In this document: positions 34,705 to 42,700 of the stretch, piece by piece
How the letters are laid out: every line of letters starts with the position of its first letter
Position numbering within the stretch: the stretch's first letter is position 1
DNA from: Clostridia bacterium
GTDB taxonomy: Bacteria; Bacillota; Clostridia; Oscillospirales; Acutalibacteraceae
Length of the DNA: 42,700 nt
Direction of reading: 5' to 3'
Assembly: GCA_017406805.1 (NCBI GenBank)
Contig: JAFQXU010000018.1
Span: 1 to 42,700, forward strand
The notes under the pieces: model-generated
Database searches by the model: none
Told to the model about the DNA's origin: nothing
Seen by the model: only the letters and a program-made list of their open reading frames with translations
Translations under genes and position numbers: made by a program

Positions 34705-36015
34705 TTATTTTTTAGAGGGGGTTTCTTGCTGAGTTTCCCCTTTATCTTCCAAAAGTACAACGTTTACTTCAAATGTTTCCGAACTCATGCGTGTTCTGGA
34801 CGGCCTAAATATCGAAAGTGTTATGCTTTCGCCCGCTTTATGATTATAAAGCTCACCATAAAAAGCGTCAAGACTCGTTACACTTATGCCGTTAATTTTT
34901 GTAACTATATCTCCAACTTGAACACCACTTGAACCAAGATTACTTTCTGAACTTATTTCGGAAACAATAAATCCTACCGGTACATTATATATTTGCGCTT
35001 GATAATTGCTTACCATTTTTCCGGCCATACCGAGCCTTACTCTACCGGAAACATAGCCTTTGTCTATTATATCATCAACTATGGTTTTAACCGTATTACT
35101 TGGAATTGCAAATCCCATACCTTCACAGTGTGCCACCGCAATTTTAGTGGAATTTATTCCGATTATTTGCCCTCTCATGTTTATAAGCGGGCCACCTGAA
35201 TTTCCGGGGTTGATTGCCGCATCGGTTTGTATGTATTTCACCAAACTTTTTGGACCACCACTTGCGGGGCGGTTTATTGCGGAAACTATACCGCGGGTAA
35301 GCGAACTTGCAAAGTCAAGCCCTAAGGGATTACCGAGTGCAAGTGCAGAAGCACCCACTTTAACTTCGTCTGAATTTCCAAAAGTTGCGGCTTTCAGGCC
35401 TGTTTTATCTGTTTTTATAACGGCCAAATCAGTTTTGCTGTCGTACCCCAAAACTTTACCAGAAAATTCTTCGCCGGTATTAAGAACAATTTTAATGTTA
35501 TTTTGCTTAGAATTGCCCACAACGTGCGAATTCGTTACTATATACCCTTTATCGCTGATAACTATTCCGGAACCTTCGCTTGTTGGGTCGGAAATAATAT
35601 CTGCATGAGAATCATATACTACAACACCTACAACAGAAGGCGAAACCATTTCATAAATAGACTCTGCAGACAATTCCCCCTCTGGAGTAGAACTTTCAAA
35701 TTTTATTTCTGATTCTCCGGAAGTATGAGAGCTTCCTTCGGAATTATTTGTGAGCAAAGAAGGGCTTTGTAAGCCTTTAAAATTACCAAAACTGTAAATA
35801 ATATAAGAAACCAAAAAAACAACCAAAACAGACAAAACTGCAAGCGACGCAATAAGGAATGTACGTGTTTTTTTACCCATTATCACAGAAAAATCTTCTT
35901 GTTTTTCATTGAAATCATCATTTTTGATTTCTACTTTGTTTTCTAAAGTTTCAGAGGGGTATTCATATTTTTGCTCCTCTTTTGTGCTGTTTTCTTCGTT
36001 AAAATTTTCTTCCAT
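34705..36015 (-). CDS. HtrA/DegP-type membrane serine protease (S1C family, PDZ)
   Basis: This envelope quality-control protease is 436 residues long. It has a long acidic cytoplasmic tail (1-50), one membrane helix (about 52-75), a Ser/Gly linker, the trypsin-like domain with triad His164 (TNSHVVG), Asp197 (KTDLAVI) and Ser273 (NPGNSGGPL), and one PDZ domain (about 325-420; SSGVQVGDIVTKING). It corresponds to Bacillus HtrA/HtrB/YycK-type proteases, with the catalytic part outside the cell. It lies between ftsH and acpP, 13 bases after ftsH, so protein quality control is grouped here. Confidence 0.94.
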   Translation of the reverse strand: MEENFNEENSTKEEQKYEYPSETLENKVEIKNDDFNEKQEDFSVIMGKKTRTFLIASLAVLSVLVVFLVSYIIYSFGNFKGLQSPSLLTNNSEGSSHTSGESEIKFESSTPEGELSAESIYEMVSPSVVGVVVYDSHADIISDPTSEGSGIVISDKGYIVTNSHVVGNSKQNNIKIVLNTGEEFSGKVLGYDSKTDLAVIKTDKTGLKAATFGNSDEVKVGASALALGNPLGLDFASSLTRGIVSAINRPASGGPKSLVKYIQTDAAINPGNSGGPLINMRGQIIGINSTKIAVAHCEGMGFAIPSNTVKTIVDDIIDKGYVSGRVRLGMAGKMVSNYQAQIYNVPVGFIVSEISSESNLGSSGVQVGDIVTKINGISVTSLDAFYGELYNHKAGESITLSIFRPSRTRMSSETFEVNVVLLEDKGETQQETPSKK

Positions 36016-36028
36016 TTTAATTCACTCC

Positions 36029-37915
36029 TTATTTATCCGCTTCTGAACTTAAATCTTCAGAATTATTATCTTCTTTACATTTACCGCTCATAATTTCTTC
36101 AAATTTTTCCCCGCTCATTTTTTCATTTTCTATTAAATAATTAGCTATTTCATGGAGTTTATCAATATTTTGGGTAAGAATTGTTTTTGCCGCTAAGCAT
36201 GCACCGGAAATTATATTTTTCACTTGCTCGTCTATTTTTGATGCAGTGGCTGTAGAGCAATTTTGGAATATTCCTTTTCCGATATCTTCATTCAAATAAT
36301 CATAATTTGCAAAATATACAACCGGGCCTACTTCATCGTCCATACCATATTTTGCAACCATATCACGGGCGATTTTTGTGGCACGTTTTAAGTCGCTTGC
36401 CACCCCTGTGGTAGTATCATTACAAATTAATTTTTCGGAAACCATTCCGCCAACAAGAGTTTTGATTTCTTCGGTTAATTTCGTTTTAGATGCAAAAATG
36501 TCGTCTTTTTCGGGCAAATACCTGGTATATCCGCCGGCATTTCCGCGCGGAATAATTGAAATTTCATGAACTTTATCGTGATTTTTACAAAAATAAGAAA
36601 CTATTGCATGGCCACCTTCGTGGTAAGCCGTTAATTTTTTGTCTTCCGGTGTAACAACGTGTTTTTTCTTTTCAAGGCCTATTGTTACTTTAAGTGTTGC
36701 TTCTTCAATTTCTTTCATTGTTATAGCTTTAATGTTGTTTCTTACGGTTAAAATTGCAGCTTCGTTAATTAAATTTGCAAGGTCAGCACCGGTAAAGCCC
36801 GCAGTGGATTTTGCTATTGTTTTGAGTTTTACATCCGGACCAAACGGCTTACCTTTGGCGTGAACCATAAGTATTTCTTCCCTTTCTTTTATATCGGGAT
36901 AGTTTACGTAGATTTGCCTGTCGAATCTACCCGGACGCATTAAAGCGGGGTCTAAAACATCTGGTCTATTTGTTGCAGCCATTATTATAATGTCGTCCCT
37001 TTCGTTAAAGCCGTCCATTTCAACCAAAAGCTGGTTAAGAGTATTATCTTTTTCTGCGCCATTAATTCCGGAATCTCTCCTTCTGCCAACGGCGTCTATT
37101 TCGTCAATAAAAATTATACACGGAACTTGCTTTTTTGCCTGCTCAAAAAGATCTCTGACACGCGCCGCACCAAGTCCGACGTACATTTCAATAAAATCCG
37201 AACCGGAAGTTGAAAAAAACGGAACACCGGCTTCTCCCGCTACAGCTTTTGCTAAAAGAGTTTTACCTGTTCCGGGGGGGCCCATAAGTATAACTCCGCG
37301 AGGAATTTTTGCACCAACCGCACGGTATTTTTCGGGATTTCTTAAAAAATCCACGATTTCATAAAGTTCTTCTTTTTCGCTTCTTGCCCCGGCAACATCT
37401 TCAAAGGTCACTTTTTTCTCCGTAGTAACCACAGCTTTGGATTTGCCCATAGACATTGCTCCACCAGGGCCCATCCCCAAGGAAGTCATTCGTCTGGTAA
37501 AAAGCCAGCCCAAAAACAGCATCGTAAGAATTGGCAAAACTATAAAAGATACAATGCTTATAATACCCGAGGTATCTTTTGCTTTAATAAGGTTATATTC
37601 CATTGGAGCATCAGGATTATTTTCGTTGTATTTTTCAATATAGTCTTTAATATCCGCATACATAAGGTTGGTACTAGGCGCAGTATAATAAAGAACATTA
37701 CCATCTTTTAAGGTTATTTCCATTTCGCCCGAACCTAAATTCATGCTATATTTAGTTACTTGCTCATTTTTAAAGCTATCTACAATTTCAGAATAATTAT
37801 AAGTTTTTTCCGGCGCAAAACCCCGTGTGAATATATAAAAAAGAACTATAATCACGGGAAGCGCAAGAAACATGACGACCCCTAAGGGCATTTTTAATTT
37901 ATCGTTTTTATTCAA
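36029..37915 (-). CDS. ftsH: ATP-dependent zinc metalloprotease FtsH
   Basis: FtsH degrades membrane and regulatory proteins. The 628-residue product has two membrane helices (about 11-30 and 117-139) flanking an extracytoplasmic domain, the AAA ATPase with GPPGTGKT (212-219) and IIFIDEID (267-274), the SRH region ATNRPDVLDPALMRPGRFD, and the zinc motif HEGGH (432-436). The start is a TTG with GGAGTG eight bases upstream. It lies 43 bases downstream of hpt in the common tilS-hpt-ftsH order. Confidence 0.98.
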   Translation of the reverse strand: MNKNDKLKMPLGVVMFLALPVIIVLFYIFTRGFAPEKTYNYSEIVDSFKNEQVTKYSMNLGSGEMEITLKDGNVLYYTAPSTNLMYADIKDYIEKYNENNPDAPMEYNLIKAKDTSGIISIVSFIVLPILTMLFLGWLFTRRMTSLGMGPGGAMSMGKSKAVVTTEKKVTFEDVAGARSEKEELYEIVDFLRNPEKYRAVGAKIPRGVILMGPPGTGKTLLAKAVAGEAGVPFFSTSGSDFIEMYVGLGAARVRDLFEQAKKQVPCIIFIDEIDAVGRRRDSGINGAEKDNTLNQLLVEMDGFNERDDIIIMAATNRPDVLDPALMRPGRFDRQIYVNYPDIKEREEILMVHAKGKPFGPDVKLKTIAKSTAGFTGADLANLINEAAILTVRNNIKAITMKEIEEATLKVTIGLEKKKHVVTPEDKKLTAYHEGGHAIVSYFCKNHDKVHEISIIPRGNAGGYTRYLPEKDDIFASKTKLTEEIKTLVGGMVSEKLICNDTTTGVASDLKRATKIARDMVAKYGMDDEVGPVVYFANYDYLNEDIGKGIFQNCSTATASKIDEQVKNIISGACLAAKTILTQNIDKLHEIANYLIENEKMSGEKFEEIMSGKCKEDNNSEDLSSEADK

Positions 37916-37958
37916 TTAATTCACTCCAACTTCTAAATAATTAATTTTCACTTTTATT

Positions 37959-38489
37959 TTATAGATACTTAGGGTTAATTATACCTACAAAAGGCAAATT
38001 TCTGTAGTATTCATCATAATCCAAACCATAACCCAGCACAAAATCATTTGGAATAACTTTTCCAACATAATCTGCCTGAATATCTGCGACTCTTAACTTT
38101 GGTTTATCAAGCAATGTGCATATTTTAAGACTTTTTGGCTTGCGCTTATTTAGTATGTTCACAATATATTCCAAAGTATGCCCACTTTCGAGTATATCTT
38201 CAACTATAAGCACATCTTGGCCTTTTATATCAATGCTAAGACCATCTTTTATTTCAAGTTTTCCGGTATTTTTAGTCCCGCCTTTATAACTGGAAGCAAG
38301 CATAAAATCCACCTTGCACGGCACGGTTAACTTACGCATTAAATCTGTTAAAAACAAAATTGACCCTTTAAGCAAACAAATAAGCACTATTTTTTTGCCT
38401 TCGTAGTCTTTGTTAATTTCACTTGCCAACCTTTTTACAATCCCTGCTATTTCTTCTTCGCTAATTATTACTTTTTCAATAATGTCCAT
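37959..38489 (-). CDS. hpt: Hypoxanthine phosphoribosyltransferase
   Basis: Hpt salvages hypoxanthine and guanine to IMP and GMP. The 176-residue protein has the family segments VLICLLKGSILF, the PRPP-binding loop VLIVEDILESGHTL, and the C-terminal VGYGLDYDEYYRNLPF-type motif (seen as LGYGLDYDEYYRNLP). AAGGAG precedes the ATG. It lies three bases downstream of tilS and upstream of ftsH, a conserved Firmicutes trio. Confidence 0.96.
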   Translation of the reverse strand: MDIIEKVIISEEEIAGIVKRLASEINKDYEGKKIVLICLLKGSILFLTDLMRKLTVPCKVDFMLASSYKGGTKNTGKLEIKDGLSIDIKGQDVLIVEDILESGHTLEYIVNILNKRKPKSLKICTLLDKPKLRVADIQADYVGKVIPNDFVLGYGLDYDEYYRNLPFVGIINPKYL

Positions 38490-38492
38490 GGC

Positions 38493-39836
38493 TTAACTCC
38501 TTGCTATTACTGCTATTTTATTTGTATTTTCATCGGGAATATAATCCTCGGATGTCCCTATTTTATCAATCCATATAACTTCGTTTTTGTATGCTATAAC
38601 AGGAATTTTGTCCCTAATATCTTCAGGAATTTTAAGTTCATTAAAAAGTTTTTTCAAACTTTTTGTCACTTTTCTTACCGGAAGTCTAAATTTATCTCCC
38701 GGCCTACGATTTCTCAAAACGCTTCCTTTGGGGAGTTTATCATAATCAAGCGCAGCTGATTTTTTATTTTTTATTTTATCATAATCACATTTGCTTAATA
38801 TATTAATTATGATATCAGTTTTAATCTCTGTCAAGCTATTTATATTTTTAATTGGGTACTCCCAGTTTATTTTTTTCTTTAATTTTTTATTTTTTATCCG
38901 CAAAATCCCATTTTCACAAATAAGTTTAGTATTGTTTGGTAAATCTGCTTCTTTTTTTTCTTTTTTAATTATATTCAAAACGCTTTCGATGTGTTTATTT
39001 TCCGGATTTTTACCCGTAAAATTATTAATTATTTTAAAAACAACTCGGTTTTTTATTGCTGTATCCAGACTGTTTATTTTTTTAGCGTCATATCCACCCG
39101 ACAATTTCACTGCTTTCAGACTCTCATTTGCCACTTTTTCCAAGTAATTTTCTTCGTTTCTAAGGATTTCAATTGTTCTGCCTACCGAAAACTCAAATGC
39201 GGGATTTATTTTTTTTAGATATTCAATAATTTCAAGCCTAATTTTGTTACGAGTATAATTTTTTTCAAAATTTGTGCTGTCGTGAATGTAACTAAGACCG
39301 TTTTCTTTGCAATATTTTTCTATTTCTCCACGGCTAACGTCCAAAAGCGGCCTTATTATTTTTCCTCTAACCGGAGGAATACCGCAAAGCCCTTTAAGCC
39401 CACTGCCTCTTATCAAATTTAAAATCATTGTTTCCACAGAGTCGGAAAGTGTATGCGCTGTTGCAATCTTGATTTTTTCATTTTTTGCATACTCGTTAAA
39501 AATTTGATACCGAACTTCCCTGCCCGCTTCTTCCAAACCGATTTTGCTTTCTTTGGAATTTTTTTTAATATCCGCTTGTTTTACCGCTAAATTTATCCCG
39601 TGTTTTTTGCAAAAACCTCGGACAAAATCTTCATCTCTTTTAGATTCCTCGCCGCGCAAATTATGATTAACATGCACAGCCAAAACTTGAAACTTTTTGC
39701 CTTTTTCGCTTACAAAATAATGCAGAAAATGCAAAAGCGCCGTGGAATCCGCACCTCCGGAAAATCCCACAACCACTTTCTTTGCATCAAAAAGCATTTG
39801 ATGTTTTTTTATGGTGTTTAATGCTTTAGAAATCAC
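38493..39836 (-). CDS. tilS: tRNA(Ile)-lysidine synthase TilS
   Basis: TilS converts C34 of tRNA-Ile(CAU) to lysidine so it reads AUA. The 447-residue protein has the N-type PP-loop VVVGFSGGADSTALLHFLHY, then VLAVHVNHNLRGEESKRDE, IATAHTLSDSVETMILNLIRGSGLKGL, with the substrate and C-terminal TilS_C domains (RNRRPGDKFRLP) following. The best start is the GTG at 39836 (MISKALNTIKKHQ), since AGGAGG lies nine bases upstream; it overlaps the dnaB stop by 11 bases. A longer frame to 39926 is shadowed by dnaB. Confidence 0.95.
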   Translation of the reverse strand: MISKALNTIKKHQMLFDAKKVVVGFSGGADSTALLHFLHYFVSEKGKKFQVLAVHVNHNLRGEESKRDEDFVRGFCKKHGINLAVKQADIKKNSKESKIGLEEAGREVRYQIFNEYAKNEKIKIATAHTLSDSVETMILNLIRGSGLKGLCGIPPVRGKIIRPLLDVSRGEIEKYCKENGLSYIHDSTNFEKNYTRNKIRLEIIEYLKKINPAFEFSVGRTIEILRNEENYLEKVANESLKAVKLSGGYDAKKINSLDTAIKNRVVFKIINNFTGKNPENKHIESVLNIIKKEKKEADLPNNTKLICENGILRIKNKKLKKKINWEYPIKNINSLTEIKTDIIINILSKCDYDKIKNKKSAALDYDKLPKGSVLRNRRPGDKFRLPVRKVTKSLKKLFNELKIPEDIRDKIPVIAYKNEVIWIDKIGTSEDYIPDENTNKIAVIARS

Positions 39837-41193
39837 TTCTGTAAGCCTCCTGAGCTGTAAAACGCATGTATTCTCCCTGCCAATGAAGGTCAACTGTTCG
39901 GGTTTCACCGTGCCTATTCTTGGCAACTATGCATTCGCCGTGATTTTTGTCGCCTTCTTCTGAAACTTCATTTGATCCGTAGTATCCCTCTCTATATAAA
40001 AACATTACAATGTCAGCATCTTGCTCAATTGAACCCGAATCCCTAAGATCAGAAAGCATCGGCTTGTGGTCTGCCCTTTGTTCGCTGGCCCTGGAAAGCT
40101 GCGAAAGCGTTAAAACCGGAACGTCGAGTTCTTTTGCCATTATTTTAAGATTCCTTGTTATTTCGGAAATTTCCTGCACTCTGTTGTCTATTCTTTTTGG
40201 GCTTGACATAAGCTGCAAATAATCGATTATAACAAGATCCACATCGCCAAGACGCCTTAATTTTGCTTTCATTTCGGGTATTGTTATTCCGGGAGTGTCG
40301 TCGATATAAATAGGCGCTTTAGAAAGAACATCTCCGGCTTCAATTAAACTCATCCATTCTTTTTCGCTGAGTTTCCCGAGCCTTAAATTCTGGCCTGATA
40401 TTTTTGCCTGAGTGGAAAGCATACGAGAAACAAGCTGCTCTTTAGACATTTCAAGTGAAAAAATAGCAACTTTTTTATTTTTTACAATTCCCACATGCTC
40501 AGCAATATTAAGGGAAAAACTCGTTTTCCCCATACCCGGCCTAGACGCAAGGAGTATAAGGTCGGTTTTATTAAGACCCATAATAACCCTATCCAGTTCT
40601 CTTATTCCCGTCGGGAGACCGCTGTATTCTTGGTCAGTTCTTGAATTAAGTTCATCAAGTCTGTCAAACGTTTGAATTACAATTTCGTTAATTCTTTGAA
40701 GTCCGTGAGTTTCTTTTCCGCGCCTTATATCAAAAATTTTCTGCTCGGCAGAGTTTAATAAATCCGCCGAATCCACATCACCCGAAGACGCATCGCTTAT
40801 AATCTCTTTTGCCGTACCCACAAGTTTTCTTAAATTATATTTGTCTTTTACAATATCCGCATAAAACGAAACATTTGAAACAGACGGCACTATCTGCGCA
40901 AGTTGCAAAAGGTAAGACTTAAAATGATTATAATCAATATTTTCCATACCTTTTAGCTTGTCAAGTACTGTTACATAGTCCACCGGCTGCCCCATTGTGA
41001 ACATTTCCAGCATAACCGAGTATATCGCCTTATGATTGGCAGAGTAAAAATAGTCTGCATGGTTTAGAATTTGAATAACTTTATTCAGGCAAGACGAATC
41101 TATTAAAATAGAACCCAAAACAGATTGCTCAGCTTCTAAATTATACTGAAGTTTCACGCCGTCAAAATCAATTTTATCATTGCCCAAATCCAT
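39826..41193 (-). CDS. dnaB: Replicative DNA helicase DnaB/DnaC
   Basis: This hexameric fork helicase is called DnaC in Bacillus. The 455-residue protein has the DnaB N domain (AEQSVLGSILIDS), a linker, and the RecA-like ATPase with SRPGMGKT at 217-224, VAIFSLEMSKEQLVSRML, VIIDYLQLM and the closing LSDLRDSGSIEQDADIVMFL. No intein is visible. It overlaps tilS by 11 bases and follows the thymidine kinase gene by 42 bases. In many Firmicutes it follows rplI, which is not here. Confidence 0.97.
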   Translation of the reverse strand: MDLGNDKIDFDGVKLQYNLEAEQSVLGSILIDSSCLNKVIQILNHADYFYSANHKAIYSVMLEMFTMGQPVDYVTVLDKLKGMENIDYNHFKSYLLQLAQIVPSVSNVSFYADIVKDKYNLRKLVGTAKEIISDASSGDVDSADLLNSAEQKIFDIRRGKETHGLQRINEIVIQTFDRLDELNSRTDQEYSGLPTGIRELDRVIMGLNKTDLILLASRPGMGKTSFSLNIAEHVGIVKNKKVAIFSLEMSKEQLVSRMLSTQAKISGQNLRLGKLSEKEWMSLIEAGDVLSKAPIYIDDTPGITIPEMKAKLRRLGDVDLVIIDYLQLMSSPKRIDNRVQEISEITRNLKIMAKELDVPVLTLSQLSRASEQRADHKPMLSDLRDSGSIEQDADIVMFLYREGYYGSNEVSEEGDKNHGECIVAKNRHGETRTVDLHWQGEYMRFTAQEAYRSDF

Positions 41194-41235
41194 TTATTCT
41201 CACCCCAGTTCAATACTAGTGATAAAAAATCTTGC

Positions 41236-41796
41236 TTAAATTATCCCCTTAGTCCAGCATTTATGGCAAAGAGTTATGTACTTTTCTTCTCCGCCAATAT
41301 CAATTATATTACCCACGTAAACAACTTTGTTGCCACAATAACGTGCATTAACAATCGCCTTCGTGCCGCACTTACTGCACATAGACTGTATTTCTCTTAT
41401 TGTGTCGCTAACTTCCACAAGCCTTTTGCTTCCTTCAAAAAGGTGACCCGTGTAGTCTGTTTTTAAGCCGTAGCACATAACCATTATGCCGTTATCTGCC
41501 ATTTCGCGGAGCTCGTCCACTTGATCCACGGTTAAAAACTGCGCTTCGTCTATCATTATAGTGTCATACTTTGAGTCGTCGCCTATTGTTTCTTTGATTG
41601 TTTTATCTCTATCAAGGAAAAAAGCTTCGCTGGAAAGCCCTATTCTAGATTTTATAAGTGTTTTTCCGTTTCTTGTGTCTAAACTTGGTTTTAAAAGCGC
41701 AACGGTTCTTCCTCTTTCTTCAAAATTAAATTTTTTCATAAGAGCATTTGCTGTTTTACTAGAACCCATTACCCCATAATAAAAATACATTTTCAC
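41236..41796 (-). CDS. tdk: Thymidine kinase (type II)
   Basis: Tdk phosphorylates thymidine for dTMP salvage. The 186-residue protein has the family frame MKMYFYYGVMGSSKTANALM, FEERGRTVALLKPSLDTR, the Walker B IMIDEAQFL, the lasso-domain zinc cysteines (CSKC, later CHKC) and YGLKTDYTG. The P-loop reads GVMGSSKT, with Ser where most members have Gly before the Lys; Lys14 and Thr15 are kept. The start is the GTG at 41796 (or the ATG two codons on). It precedes dnaB and follows the tRNA-Ser gene. Confidence 0.93.
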   Translation of the reverse strand: MKMYFYYGVMGSSKTANALMKKFNFEERGRTVALLKPSLDTRNGKTLIKSRIGLSSEAFFLDRDKTIKETIGDDSKYDTIMIDEAQFLTVDQVDELREMADNGIMVMCYGLKTDYTGHLFEGSKRLVEVSDTIREIQSMCSKCGTKAIVNARYCGNKVVYVGNIIDIGGEEKYITLCHKCWTKGII

Positions 41797-41821
41797 TTTA
41801 TATCGCCCCTAAAATAAATTT

Positions 41822-41910
41822 TGGCGGAGCGGGTGGGATTCGAACCCACGTGCGGTTGCCCGCAAACTGATTTCGAGTCAGCCCCGTTATGACCACTTCG
41901 ATACCGCTCC
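41822..41910 (-). tRNA. tRNA-Ser (anticodon CGA)
   Basis: An 89-base tRNA including an encoded CCA. The acceptor stem is GGAGCGG/CCGCTCC. The anticodon stem GCTGA/TCAGT encloses the loop CTCGAAA, giving anticodon CGA, which reads UCG. A long class II variable arm (GCGG-GCAA-CCGC region) and a T arm GTGGG-TTCGAAT-CCCAC are present. Confidence 0.97.
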
Positions 41911-42015
41911 ACGCATAAAAAACGTTAACATATTTATTTTATTGTTATTCAAAAATTATGTCAAGACATGAAAAAAATTGAAAACACAAAATTTTAATAT
42001 TTTTATCCCCCTATT

Positions 42016-42049
42016 TTTGACATATTATACGCTTTTAAAGGTTCATAAT
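42016..42049 (+). promoter_or_regulatory. Putative Spo0A-type promoter of spoIIGA
   Basis: TTGACA (42017-42022) and CATAAT (42044-42049) are 21 bases apart, longer than a normal sigma-A spacer. TTTGACATA (42016-42024) resembles a Spo0A box in reverse, and TATGTCAAG (41957-41965) is a second weak match. The spacing recalls the Bacillus spoIIG promoter. Confidence 0.4.
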
Positions 42050-42081
42050 TATATATGTAAATCAAAAAAGCAAGCAGGTGA

Positions 42082-42700
42082 TTGATAACGCAGATAATAT
42101 ACATAGACGTTTTAATAACTGTAAATCTTTTTATAAATTATTTACTGCTTCTAACCACAAAAAAATTTTTATCGCTATGCTGGAAAACACCAAGGGTTAT
42201 TATTGCGGAAATTTTAAGCGGAATTTTTTCTCTTTACATACTTTTACCGGAAGTTAATTTTTTTGTTTCCTTAATAATCAAATTATTTATGGCGGCAAGC
42301 ATAATATTTAGCGTTTTTGGGTTCAAAAATATCAAATTTTTCTTAAAAACATCGCTTTGTTTTTTCTTTGTGAACTTTATATTCTCAGGAATTATGCTGG
42401 CTATGTGGTTCACTTTTAAACCACCGGGCATGGAGATGAGCAACGGAATTGTTTATTTTAATATTTCGCCGCTAATTCTGGTTTTTTCCACTCTGATTTC
42501 TTATTTTGTAATCGAAATCATAAACAGAACGCTTGATACAAAAAGCATCAAAAACTCATTTTGCACCATAAAAATAGACTTTGGAAACAAAACCGAGAAA
42601 TTAAAAACCAAAATTGACACCGGAAATCTGCTAAAAGAACCTTTTTCAAATTTGCCCGTAATAATAATAAGAAAAAGCAACGCTTTAAAGATAGTTCCAA
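42082..42700 (+). CDS. spoIIGA: Sporulation sigma-E factor-processing peptidase SpoIIGA, N-terminal part
   Basis: SpoIIGA is the membrane aspartic protease that activates pro-sigma-E in the mother cell. The visible 206 codons show five hydrophobic segments, opening TQIIYIDVLITVNLFINYLL (the usual first helix), then a soluble part with the aspartic protease motif DTGN at 179-182 (KIDTGNLLKEPF). The reading frame stays open to the window edge. The start is uncertain: AGCAGGTGAT precedes in-frame TTG (42082), ATA (42085) and ACG (42088), with TTG too close and the others rare. sigE would be expected next, outside the window. It marks the organism as a spore former. Confidence 0.9.
   Translation, partial: MITQIIYIDVLITVNLFINYLLLLTTKKFLSLCWKTPRVIIAEILSGIFSLYILLPEVNFFVSLIIKLFMAASIIFSVFGFKNIKFFLKTSLCFFFVNFIFSGIMLAMWFTFKPPGMEMSNGIVYFNISPLILVFSTLISYFVIEIINRTLDTKSIKNSFCTIKIDFGNKTEKLKTKIDTGNLLKEPFSNLPVIIIRKSNALKIVP

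Noticed and set aside
35060..35608. Plus-strand open frame of 182 codons
   Set aside because: Antisense to the htrA-type gene's catalytic region; no independent signals.
39837..39926. tilS start at 39926
   Set aside because: It lies inside conserved dnaB coding sequence on the same strand and lacks a ribosome binding site; the GTG at 39836 fits family length.

Overview
The window looks like a chromosomal segment from a low-GC, anaerobic, spore-forming member of the Clostridia (Bacillota). The evidence is the gene content: the start of spoIIGA (spore formers only), a CIRCE-controlled hrcA-grpE-dnaK-dnaJ operon, ribosomal protein L27 with the Firmicutes N-terminal extension beside its processing protease Prp, a ClpE-type unfoldase, mini-RNase III and a fermentative bifunctional AdhE. 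I see no prophage, insertion sequence, integron or CRISPR array. Nearly all genes lie on the minus strand, and the few plus-strand genes are the most accessory-looking ones.

Left part (1-11,650): the first codons of an unidentified minus-strand gene face a plus-strand gene for a Nif11-like, double-glycine leader peptide. Then come nrdR, a clpE-like ATPase gene, pgsA, a cvpA-like membrane protein gene, a probable 6S RNA and a DUF1292 gene. A second Nif11-like leader peptide gene follows, then the heat-shock operon read leftward from a promoter with CIRCE. ruvX is divergent from hrcA, and a lone hypothetical gene overlaps the end of ruvX.

Middle part (11,700-29,900): a long minus-strand run is read in the order GNAT acetyltransferase, TrmH-type methyltransferase, dprA, topA, trmFO, plsX, rnc, ftsY, yqeK, rsfS, leuS, adhE. 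Upstream of it is infC-rpmI-rplT with a long leader, an attenuator-like terminator and an AUU start codon for IF-3. Two tandem membrane-anchored family 8 glycosyltransferases precede that operon.

Right part (30,000-42,700): a plus-strand P-loop protein of unknown function is convergent with two tiny hydrophobic peptide genes. Beyond them lie mrnC, obgE, rpmA, prp and rplU (with an L21-type leader), acpP, an HtrA-type protease gene, ftsH, hpt, tilS, dnaB, thymidine kinase, tRNA-Ser(CGA) and the start of spoIIGA on the plus strand.

The best candidates for something undescribed are the two orphan Nif11-like leader peptides. Each is a single-gene unit with its own TTGACA/TATTAT promoter and its own terminator. 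Their cores lack cysteine but share a GG|TS junction, and no maturation enzyme or exporter gene is visible in the window. Secondary candidates are the two short hydrophobic peptides at 31.2-31.5 kb and the tandem glycosyltransferases whose membrane anchors suggest an unusual topology. Start codons were chosen from ribosome-binding-site spacing and family alignment from memory. No database search was possible.
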